Shown piece after piece: positions 1-8,565 of a DNA stretch of 64,000 bases. The DNA lies in the NCBI GenBank assembly GCA_039566865.1, contig CM076943.1, forward strand, positions 38,882,663-38,946,662, read 5' to 3'. Under the pieces are notes generated by a model. It ran no database searches, was not told where the DNA came from, and worked only from the letters and a program-made list of their open reading frames with translations. Source of the DNA: Aurelia coerulea (Eukaryota; Cnidaria; Scyphozoa; Semaeostomeae; Ulmaridae). The position numbers and the translations under genes were made by a program. Each line of letters opens with the position of its first letter. Position 1 is the first letter of the stretch.

Positions 1-394
1 ACTTTTCTTGGACGGTAAACGCTCGTAGCTCCGGCTCCAAATAAGATATTTGCCTAAACATGTGAACAATTCTGGACGGACATCTCTGCAACCGATTTAT
101 CAAAAAATATTTTAAATAACTGTAATAATCTAGTATCCATTTCATTTTTGTAAGGGTACTAGAAATTCATCTGAATCGACGGATTTTGTGTCAAGGGGTT
201 AGAAAACGGCGATGTCATTGGCTGATTTTCGTGAGGTTGGATGATTTCCGCGTGTTCTGGAAACCAGTAAGGATTTGAGCCTTATCTTCTACGAGCCACA
301 CATACTGAATGACGTAATGAGATTTGGGAGACTATGATCTCATGATCTATTGCCGACCCGCTGAATCATAACAATTTAATGCATATTCACAGAC
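1..394. other. No gene recognised; family H repeat piece inside
   Basis: AT-rich sequence with no convincing exon. Bases 183-272 match, in inverted orientation, the stretch 23070-23190. Both read, with frame damage, as a peptide containing GVRKRR followed by VRLDxFRVFW, so this is a scrap of an interspersed and possibly once-coding repeat (family H). Nothing else is recognised here. Confidence 0.4.
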
Positions 395-421
395 TAGAGG
401 GGGGTGACAGGGGGGGTCTTT

Positions 422-491
422 GGTACCGGTACCAACTCTTAAGGTACCAGGTTCCACCCCAATTGAAGGTAATGGTACCATCCCGGGTACC
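422..491. repeat. Cluster of GGTACC palindromes
   Basis: Five copies of the hexamer GGTACC lie within 70 bases, two of them abutting. The cluster is preceded by a GGGGGGTGACAGGGGGGG stretch. A related cluster is at 2307-2393, where the matching G-rich flank lies on the other side and strand, so the two are inverted copies of one dispersed repeat. Confidence 0.6.
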
Positions 492-810
492 GGAGCCTAA
501 ACACTTAAGATATTCACCCAGGGGGGTAGTTGACTTTCATTAGGACAGGAAATTGCACTTCAAGGAATTTTTTCTCCTGGCTTTAGCATTCTCCCTTTCA
601 AATGATGGCCGGGAGCAGTATACTTCAAAGGGTAAAATTACGCTGGAAAACGATGAAATAACAAGCGGTTCTAAGAAAATGCACCTGGCTTTAGAAACCG
701 GCTTTAGAAAATTTGCCTTCTCTTGATGCCTGGCGTCAGAAAAAAGAGGTGAAAACGATACCTGAAAAGGAATGCACATCCCACCAGCAAAATATACAAA
801 ATATTCAAAA

Positions 811-864
811 TCGGTCAAGTGTACAATTCAGCGTGGCCCGTTTGGGTAGTTTTGGCGCACCCGG
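811..864 (-). mobile_element. Solo end of a TA-5 family MITE
   Basis: This stretch closely matches the right terminal inverted repeat of the element at 54880-55762 (same GCGCACC..GG tip and the same inner GTGGCC segment) and is followed by TA at 865-866. No matching left end is visible, so the copy is truncated or rearranged. Confidence 0.6.
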
Positions 865-904
865 TAGTACAGTCTATCGTCAATATGAGGAATTCTGAAA
901 AGAG

Positions 905-1000
905 GTCTGATGGAATCCCAAGTTTCAGAAACACCAACAACATCAAACTTGACATTTAGATTAACTAGTAATGAGTGAAGTTCATCAAAGTGACATCGGT
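905..1000 (-). pseudogene. LINE endonuclease fragment
   Basis: The minus strand reads FDELHSLL then KFDVVGVSETW, which is the start of the apurinic-type endonuclease domain of non-LTR retrotransposons (conserved FDIIGxSETW with the catalytic-site Glu). Only about 30 residues are recognisable; the rest of the domain and the reverse transcriptase are absent. A dead fragment. Confidence 0.6.
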
Positions 1001-1047
1001 GACTCCTACATCGGTTCGTCGTGCAGGGCATCTTGTAACATTGTAAC

Positions 1048-2115
1048 CAGTGGGCCATAGGCAGTAAGCCCTTTTCCTCGCCCAGTAGTGAAGCGAAAGT
1101 CCCCGCCCCATTTTTGGCCCACTAGTTTGGGCCCTTTTCGTTCACTTTATTTTATGGTTTTACCCCTTTATTGTTGAGCGCCAAACAGTCCTTTCCAGTA
1201 AAATTGAGAGACATAGAAGATCAGCTGTAGATGGACCTTTCTGCTTTAACATTCTAGACGTTGGATAGACAATTTACAGAGGTGTCATCTTTGGGTCTTC
1301 CATTTTCTAACACGGACAGGTGTTGTGGTGCAGTGTTGTTGCAGTGGTGCAATTGTGTTGTGGTGCAGACTTTGCAGCCAGAACAATGCCACGTAGGGCC
1401 TCAAAACTTTAACGTCATAACAAGGGGTCGAGGATTCGATCAGGTCTTCTCTGCTGCTACAATCCCAACGCTTGGTGCTAAAAACCGCAACGTTGCCTTC
1501 ACCTCCTAACTACTCAGCTCTGGGCAGCTCTAAATCACAAAATGGGCTGTTCTAAAATCTCAGTTTTGGGATATTTTGCTCGAAAGTCTGCTGTCCTCGG
1601 AGAGCTTCCAAAAATAATGCATATAAATTATTGATATACGGACAAAATTGAGATCTCTCCAGAGCGCTGCAATGCTTCTGTCAGAAAATTTCACATAATG
1701 AACTGCATTTGTTTCTTTAGATGCTGACAATACAATGCAATCTTCTCAGATCGCCCAAAAATAGCTCTTTGAATTCTAAAGAATCCTTTAAGAAACTAGC
1801 AGATTGCAACATTCTTTTCAACACATTTTAAGCATATCCGAGAAACCAGTAACCATTTTTTGCTCCCTTCGATCGCATTTCAGCAAAGTTTTCATTTCTT
1901 ATCGAATGAGCTTCACATTTATTGGATGATTTATATGAAAGATGTTTGGGCAAATCCTCAAAAAAGATTTATAAATGAAATGAAAAATGGGCAGTTCTAA
2001 ATTTTCCGTAGGATGATCCCTGAATAGCACATGGCCACGCTGTCTCATGTATTTGTATAATTGTACAATCTTTTTTGCCTCAGGAAATGGGCCCTTGTGG
2101 TTAGTTTGGCCCACT
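1048..2115. repeat. Possible element with GTGGGCCA inverted ends
   Basis: The stretch begins CAGTGGGCCA and ends TTGGCCCACTA, an inverted pair. The right end (GGGCCC, TGGTTAGT, TGGCCCACTAGTCA) recurs at about 44105-44140 inside the hAT-like element, showing it is a dispersed repeat. I found no clear target-site duplication and no transposase. Apart from the SINE at 1319-1508, the interior to 2290 shows no gene. Confidence 0.3.
1319..1508 (+). mobile_element. tRNA-derived SINE, copy 1
   Basis: It starts with a GTGTTGTGGTGCAG promoter-like head, corresponding to the A box in copy 2 (GTTGTGGCGCAGTGG). It shares the later segments ACAAGGGGTCG and GCTAAAAACCGCAACnTnnCCTTCACC with the minus-strand copy at 6262-6494. 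The head has suffered a local duplication of the TTGTGGTGCAG motif. SINEs of this sort rely on a LINE for mobility. Confidence 0.55.
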
Positions 2116-2306
2116 AGTCACATTCCTTAAAAGATGCCTTGTCCTCGTGAGACCCATGAGCATAACCAAACCTCACCTAAAGTCCCTAAGCAACTCATTT
2201 TTGCACCAATGTCACTGCATGTACTGCTAAAAGCTAAAGATGTGATCTAGGAATTCCGAAACATCCCATTGAAAAAACTGTTGTTGGTACTGACTCATAG
2301 AGGCTT

Positions 2307-2393
2307 GGTACCGGTACCACTACTTTTGGTACCAGGTTCCGCTATCTTTGAAGAATTTGGTACCAGGTACCACCCCTCTGGTACCATGGTACC
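2307..2393. repeat. Cluster of GGTACC palindromes, copy 2
   Basis: Seven GGTACC hexamers in 87 bases, including two abutting pairs or near-pairs. It is bounded on its right by CTGTCACCCCCCTC, the inverse of the flank of the cluster at 422-491. Such density is far above chance and marks a short-unit repeat. Confidence 0.6.
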
Positions 2394-2699
2394 ACTACCC
2401 TGTCACCCCCCTCAGACTAGAAGAAAGAATATTGAATTTGCCATGCGCGAATCACCAAATGGAGTCAAGGATAAAAGAACTATGCCCCATCTTCAGTTTC
2501 CACGTACAATTCTCAGTTCATGGTCTCATGAGAGGCAGTTGGCGTACATTATTTTGTGCCATTTTCCTTCAAATATGAAAAATGAGGTCTTTAGAAAAGT
2601 TTCATGACAGAAGCAATGCTTCTTTGTGATCAAAAAGACAGCTCAAGTAAAAGGGGGCAATAAAAAAACAGCGCAGTGTCCAATGTGACTTACAGTCAC

Positions 2700-3580
2700 A
2701 ATGAACCCCGGGGGAGGGGGTACTTAGTTTTAACCCTAATCCAAATGTGGATGGATTCTACCCTCCTCGAGGTCTTATTTGCTGAGTTTTGAACCACAGC
2801 AGCTATGTCCCCTTACCTAACCTCCCAGACTGTTACTAATTATCTATTAACTACATTTTGATGGAAAATTTTTGAACAATAGGACTCACAGTTCATGTGA
2901 CATGCCCAAATTTGGAAGGAGGTAGCAGCGAAATCATTGTTTTCAATTATTTCAATGGAAATATTTGATTGAATTATGATGTATTATATATCAAATGAAT
3001 CAGCAAACAAAGGGTTTCAGTTTGATACCGGAATTTCTGGAATTTGATGATGTTAGCATTTTTTGATAATGACGTAATTTTGGCCGCCATTTTGGACTAA
3101 ATTGCAGTTTTTTCCAACCTCGTCCCCATGGCATTTTCTTCTTCGTCCCAATATAACAAATGGCCCTTGGGATGAGGTTGAGTTGAGTTGAGTTTTCGAT
3201 TTTTGAAACTTTTTCAATGAAAATACTCTAATGATACATTTGTAATAGGTTATCACCTTTCCCAGGTTCTTTTGGTCTCTTTTTACATATAACAAATTAA
3301 ATTGGCTAATTTCTGCCAAAATATCACCCCAGAATCATTGTTTTCAATAAAATACTATTTTGCAGCCAAATATGTTGACAAAGTGAGCCAAAAACTCGGA
3401 GAGAAGATTTTCAACTTCGTGACGTCACTGTGACGTCATAAGGTGTCGCAGCCACATCCGAGTTACACTATATGCTTGAAATTACTTAGCTTGTAACTGT
3501 GCCAAGTTGTATTGCATCATGGTGAGTCGAAGGCAGTTTTAAGAGGCTCCCTCCCCCCATAACTGGTAGCTCGAAAAAAA
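2700..3580. other. G-tract-bounded stretch, no gene
   Basis: It begins with a GGGGGAGGGGG tract after CCCC and ends with CTCCCTCCCCCC. Inside are two TGACGTCA palindromes (3420-3427, 3431-3438) and GGCCGCCATTTTGG. This resembles the interior of the piggyBac-like MITEs elsewhere in the window, but no TTAA-flanked CCCTAT ends are visible, so the link is only suggestive. No coding exon is seen from 2410 to 4010. Confidence 0.25.
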
Positions 3581-4014
3581 ACCATATGGATTAGAATTAA
3601 GATTTTATCAGAAGGGCAGCCAAGCTCCCGCAACATTGGGAATATCTATGTGAGTGTCATGGATCATGGATCAAAGAATCTAATGTGGAATTCTTGTTCC
3701 CATGCAAACCATTTACCAGTCTTTTTTCTAATTTCTGGGTCTAAAAGATGAGTCCTTTTGCCAGTAGATTAACATTTTAGTTTCAAATATCTACCACAGA
3801 CTTTTTGTTCCACAACCAATCAAACGAGTTCAGTTTTTTTTACAGATCAAGCAATCATGTACAAACTTTAAAAGCAGTACCTATCATCCTAAAGATTTTA
3901 AGACCGAAAATTTCGGGCTTAACCCCTTTGTCAGTTGTAACAAAAATATATTAAAGCGTACGAAGCAAAAAAGAACCATTCATAGAACAATGTTACCGCA
4001 CCTGTAATTCTTTA

Positions 4015-4803
4015 CCGGGTGTCTCAAAAAAGTACCCCCTTTTGGCTGAACAAGGCAAAAAAACGATAACATTTCGGAACTTTTTGAATTCATGGCTACA
4101 TTTTTTGGTCTTCAACTTAAATGCACATACCTTGCATTTTGAAATCGACCACCAAACAACGGAGATATGAGTTCAAAAGTTCAAAATTTGGAGTGCACCT
4201 GAAACCAGAGGTTTTGAGAAATGGCCTAGCCATAATTTGACACCAACAGGTATCTTGCAAACGAATTTTCAACTTTGACCTTTACTTTTTATTTTTGAAA
4301 AGATTTATACCTTGAATTACTTGAATTGTTCTTGAAGTGACTTTTCTTTTGAGGATCGGTCCTTGCATTGCATTCGATCCCAAGTGTTTTGTATAAAGAA
4401 GAGGCAAAAAAGCACATGCACGCTCATTTTGGAGATGTGGCACGACTTTATCATTCTTACCACATTTTTACTATATTTATTTAATCAGCGCCAAGTCCAT
4501 GCATCTTTTATTCTTTTCAAAAGCAAAAAAAACGGAAACTTGAAGTCTACAGGTACTTTGGCAAATGTCCAAGATACAAATCATGATTAGGCCCTTTTTG
4601 AAAACCTCTGGTTTTGGGTGCACTGTAAGCTTTGACTTTGTGAGCCTGTAACTCCGGTGTTTGGTGGACGATTTCTAAATGCAAGTAATGTGCATTTAAG
4701 TTGAAGATTGATGAATTTAGCTGTGAAGTCGGGGAGCAATGAAATTTTATTGTTTGGTTACTATCTCCAGTCGAAAGGTGGTAACTTTTTTTGAGACACC
4801 CGG
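4015..4803. mobile_element. TA-1 MITE (Tc1/mariner-type target)
   Basis: A 789-base element with long imperfect terminal inverted repeats (roughly 250 bases each). The tip is CCGGGTGTCTCAAAAAA on both ends. It is flanked by TA at 4013-4014 and 4804-4805, the target duplication of Tc1/mariner elements. Matching inner landmarks are CTTCAACTTAAATGCACAT and AACCAGAGGTTTT in inverted orientation. No transposase is encoded, so it is non-autonomous. Confidence 0.85.
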
Positions 4804-4805
4804 TA

Positions 4806-5293
4806 TTTAATAGTAAGAAAATTTGATTGCTTGCACGCTTTTTCAACTGGTGCAATACTTATGGTTTGAAGACCAAAACTGTTAATCCTCTTCCTTTGTT
4901 CTCTTAATGAATTAATTTGGTAAGAGAGCATAAGAATTTGAATAAAAAAACGGAAGTATAGATGTAAATTTTGGGTGTCGCTTTGCAATCTTGGATGAAA
5001 TATTTTGAGACAAATTTATTGTTAAATTTGGCTCTCCTTTTTCGGTGCACATGCTCAAAGTTGGTGGACGATTACAGTGTGGCTCTTAAGGCTTTGTGAT
5101 GGTTCCTACGTTCAAGAAGGGGAGTGGAGGACATTGGAATTGATGACTTTGTTCTCATGATTCATATCCATGTCTGTAGCTAGTATACTGAGCAGTAAGT
5201 ATTCCAAATTTAGGATATTTCCGTTTATGATTCCGACCTTAATATTCCGTGCCGCAAAGTATTGGGCGTACATCATTGAAACAAAATATATAC
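4806..5293. other. Intronic or intergenic, nothing recognised
   Basis: It lies 3' of the sacsin-like exon on the minus strand. I looked for the next exon of that gene and found none. No repeat of known class is seen. Confidence 0.4.
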
Positions 5294-5398
5294 CTTCAGC
5301 TCTTCTTTACCATGTCCAAAGAGTGTTTCCTCGGAGTTCATATCGTAAAGAAATTTGATCACAGTAGCCCCAGCATCTTCTGCGTTCTGCACAATCTC
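5294..5398 (-). CDS. Sacsin-like exon with HSP90-type ATPase N-box
   Basis: A 105-base exon, 35 codons, phase 0 at both borders. The acceptor is a pyrimidine stretch ending TTTCGCAG and the donor is AAG|GTATAT. It encodes [19 protein letters not shown], matching the signature of the sacsin-type HATPase domain, where the Asn and following acidic residues bind Mg-ATP (usual form QNADDAGA). It joins in frame to the exon at 6083-6231, giving the continuous family pattern [27 protein letters not shown]. Sacsin-family proteins are very large co-chaperone-like proteins; only this tip of the first repeat is visible. Downstream exons are not seen in the window, so it may be a gene continuing beyond it or a relic. 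Confidence 0.75.
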
Positions 5399-6082
5399 CT
5401 GCGAAAGATTTGAATGGAATATATGTGATTTTAGGACATTTACTTCTTGTCTGACAAAATATCTAGCTCTACGACATGCCAAAGGCATTTTGCCATTTTG
5501 TAACAAAGATTGTATACCTTCCAGGAAGCCGAAGTTTCCTCCTAAATATTGATACAACAGTTTTTCACTTTTGGGGATTTGGCTCCAGTACCCCCGTCTA
5601 AAAATAGCCTTTGGGGGCATTTTTCGGAATGGCTCTATATCCAATATTTTTCAGCGTGTCAAACTGCCTATGTTCACCAAGTTTCATGCTTTTATCACAA
5701 AACGAACAAAACCATCATTTTTATGCCGAAATCTGCCGTACTACAATAGCTAGACACAAAATTAATGGTATGATAATAATAATTCTACTTACAACTTTGT
5801 GCTAAATCTAATTGCCTTTAAAAGGGGCTGTACAAGATTTTGTAAACAAAGATAAAGATCAGCTGGTAAATATCATCAAATTCGATGAGAAATTCCTCTC
5901 TAATTGGTGCGTGGCGTGCAATTTCTTCAGCCTACACGTTGCCTTACCGAACTGCAAGGGGCTACTTAACGATCCCACAATAGGGATGACCTGGTATATG
6001 CGAGTTAACTGGATAAGATAGGCAACACAATTTTTGACATTATTGAATAGTTTCCCTCCTTTTCTATAATTTATGCTCTCAC
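5399..6082 (-). other. Intron of the sacsin-like gene
   Basis: Lies between donor GTGAGAGC at 6082 (minus) and the acceptor before 5398. The minus-strand open frame across 5405-5644 is intron read-through upstream of the real acceptor, not extra protein. No repeat recognised. Confidence 0.6.
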
Positions 6083-6231
6083 CTTAATGATTTGACCATT
6101 ATCAGGATACTGCTCAAGAATATTCTTCAATTGCTTTATGAGAGATGGTGGTTTCAGACCAAAGTTCTTTCCTGCAGCACTTCTTTCTGAATTTACCTCC
6201 TCGTCAGTGTCATCGTCATTGCTTTCTGCAT
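6083..6231 (-). CDS. Sacsin-like exon upstream of the ATPase motif
   Basis: A 149-base exon: acceptor TTGCTTGCAG|AT, donor AAG|GTGAGA. It starts with two bases of a split codon, then 49 codons. It begins acidic (AESNDDDTDEEV) and ends [18 protein letters not shown] then IIK, which is the conserved lead-in to the sacsin ATPase domain (family form [27 protein letters not shown]). The frame continues directly into the exon at 5294-5398. The upstream exon needed to complete the first codon was not identified. Confidence 0.75.
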
Positions 6232-6261
6232 CTGCAAGCAATAATACTTCTTGGTATCAAC

Positions 6262-6494
6262 GGAATGAAGTGAAGTGAAATGAAGTGAAGGTGAAATGAA
6301 GGTGAAGTGACGTGAAGGTGAAGTTGCGGTTTTTAGCCCAAAGCGCTGGGATTGCAGAAGTAGAAGAGGCCTAATCAATTCCACGACCCCTTGTCATGAC
6401 GCTCAAGTGTAGGGGCTCTACCGAGTATTAAACCCTGTCCGCCTGACTGCTCTGGCTGCAAAGTTAGTGGATTACACCACTGCGCCACAACACC
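6262..6494 (-). mobile_element. tRNA-derived SINE, copy 2
   Basis: On the minus strand it starts GTGTTGTGGCGCAGTGG (A-box-like) with a degenerate B-box-like GGTTTAATACTC about 55 bases later. The body is shared with 1319-1508, and the tail is a simple run of TTCACTTCA/CTTCACC units (6262-6320). It lies within or just upstream of the sacsin-like gene. Confidence 0.6.
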
Positions 6495-6827
6495 TTCGAA
6501 AGGACCTAATCAGCTAAAGTTTTTTATACCCATTACAATTCATGCGACCACACTCTTTAGAAGTTTTAGTTTTGCGTTTAGGACACAAGTATCGAGAGAT
6601 ATTCATGCAACAAAACATATTGAAGAAATAGGACGGTTTTTTATCAAGAAGTTGATAACTTTACTTGAATTGTGTGTCAAACATTGGTCCAAGAAGATGA
6701 AAGTAATTCTGTGCCAAAATAAACTGCTTGGCCTGCAATTTTTTCTGGGAGCTTCGCCCCCAGACCTCAATTTTCTCTATGCGGTCGGTGGCCCACCGCC
6801 TCTAACCTTTGAGACCATCCCACTGGC

Positions 6828-6979
6828 CTACTCTTTCAGCGTTTTGTCTACTTTTTGATAAGACCTCGATGAATTTAATTTGCAAACCTCTTGAGTTATT
6901 TTCCAACATTTGTCCTTGTCCTTTCTGTGAGAGTCCTGGTGGATGCGATTCCATCTCTTTGCTTCAATGAAGAGTGAAT
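6828..6979 (-). CDS. Candidate exon of unknown gene
   Basis: The minus strand shows a good acceptor (GTCTTTTTCAG|AT) followed by 49 open codons to TAG, rich in charged residues (IEAKRWNRIHQDSHRKDKDK, then CWKITQEVC). I do not recognise a domain. It lies on the same strand as the sacsin-like exons but its phase does not obviously join them, so it may be a separate terminal exon or chance. Confidence 0.25.
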
Positions 6980-7403
6980 CTGAAAAAGACAATTTTCATA
7001 ATTACAAAATTGCCCAACAGCTCCTTTAGGGCAATATAGATACAAAAATTGACCCCCCCCCCTTCCCGCTCATAAATTTCTCGAAAAAAATCAATCCAGA
7101 GCATCCTTATTCCAGACCTTTTGTTTGTCAACATCGTGTTTGATATCATGTTTCCTGAAATGTCTCCATTACTCTACACCTTGGTATAGGCTGTCCAAAA
7201 AAACTGTCCCACGTCAAAATTTAAATAAATCACCTTCATTTGATGCATAGTGTTTGGACATTATTTGAGACCGGAGACATGCAATGTTTTCTTTAGTCTA
7301 CTGTGATTCAAATTTAGCAAGTTTATCGAAGCTGCTCCCAATTTGTGCAGCTATATTGGAAGTTAGAAATTTCTTCAGATACAAAATATGAGAAGAAGCA
7401 TTT

Positions 7404-7507
7404 TTAACCCTATCAAGCCTAGGTGCATCAGCTCCCCCTCCCCCTGGCAGTTTTTCTTCTGTGGATTTCTACCATGTGCAGTTACAACGTTGAAGCTTAG
7501 TTTAGTG
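7404..7507 (-). mobile_element. PB-E fragment (piggyBac-like MITE end)
   Basis: It starts TTAA then CCCTATCAAGCCTAGG, the right end of the PB-E element at 15802-16525 in inverted orientation (shared CTTCTGTGGAT and TTACAACG landmarks). It is broken at 7507 by insertion of the hAT-like element D1. Continuation after D1 is weak. Confidence 0.7.
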
Positions 7508-7911
7508 CACGGGGGGGGGGGGGGGGGGGGGGGTTCCTGGCCAAATTTTGGGTAGGAGTCTGCCGCGAGCATCTTCATAAGGGTACCGTTGGCTAGACTA
7601 ATTTTTCCGAAAATGTTACCCTTGGCTAGACCAATTTGACCATTGTCTGATCCCATTTTTACGAAAATGGTACCCTTGGCTAGACCAATTTTGACCATTT
7701 TCTCGCCAATATTGTCAAATTTGTGCCAAATATGATGTCATGACCGTTCGCTAGACCAATACTGTCAAAAATGATACCCTCGGCTAGACCGTTGCTGGCC
7801 AAAATTGCAAATAAGGATACCATTGGCCAGACTAGAAGTCCGAAAAAGTATACCCTTCGTCACGGCACATCCCCAGGTACCTTTACTACGGAAGAACCCC
7901 CCCCCCCCGTG
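7508..7911. mobile_element. hAT-like MITE D, copy 1, with poly-G end
   Basis: It starts CAC followed by 23 G and ends in a C-run then GTG. It is flanked by a perfect 8-base direct repeat GTTTAGTG (7500-7507 and 7912-7919), the target-duplication length of hAT elements. The interior is a degenerate tandem repeat of about 33-40 bases around TTGGCTAGACCAAT. Read on the minus strand the units stay in frame and give a repeated GLAKGTIF peptide. A second copy is at 31173-31586. Confidence 0.75.
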
Positions 7912-7919
7912 GTTTAGTG

Positions 7920-8379
7920 ATACTTATAACTCACATAGATGGTGACTAAAAAAATCTCCCCTGTTCCAAAATTTACTGCAACAAAATTGCTTGCGCAATA
8001 ATCATCAACAATAATTTTTCTAAAATCTACAAGACTGAATTATTTTTTGCATTCTTTACTAATTTTCAAAATCCTGTGGTAAATTCAAAAGATTAAAAAA
8101 ATTAGCATCAAGAAAATGGCCTGAAACTTTTCAATAATCCTCTTTTAGAGCAATAATAGAAATTTCAGCTTCGGACTCAGTTGCAGCTCTTCATTGTTAG
8201 TTTTCAAATGATTTCGAAAAGATTTCAAACGACCTGGAAGTTTTGATCGTGCTTTTTACGCCATTTTCCGGCTGTTCTGAAAGACTGATTTGCTCAAGTC
8301 TTTCAAATTTACAAAGGGTCGACAACTATGAAAATTACCAAGAAACAGCAAACATTCTTCAATCTTTTACACTCTTTCT
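7920..8379. other. No gene recognised
   Basis: AT-rich sequence between element D1 and the family F repeat. No exon, RNA gene or recognised repeat seen. Confidence 0.4.
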
Positions 8380-8561
8380 TTCTAAGAATAATGTTTATAA
8401 GAATATCATAAGAATAGGTAAATCAGCCTTAGATCGCATTTATGAGTCTCATTTTGCAGCATTTGGTGCCTGTTTTTTGATGTTCACAACAGAGAATCAA
8501 AAAAACAGATTTAAAAACTTAGAATGTGTTAAGAATGTATTCAAGCTCAAAAGGAAATTTC
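8380..8561 (+). repeat. Family F repeat, left part
   Basis: Shares the AGATCGCAT, GTGCCTGTTTT and TTCACAACAGAGAATCA landmarks with 11030-11515 and 19745-19935. It is interrupted at TTAA (8562-8565) by element PB-A1; the remaining right part resumes at 10520 with GAATATCGAGGCTGG. Confidence 0.65.
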
Positions 8562-8565
8562 TTAA

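Noticed and set aside
1048..2115. hAT assignment for the GTGGGCCA-ended stretch
   Set aside because: The 8 bases on either side do not match.
7188..7240. Another TA MITE starting TATAGGCTGTCCAAAAAAAC
   Set aside because: It resembles a TA-family tip, but no opposite end was found, so it is not called as an element.
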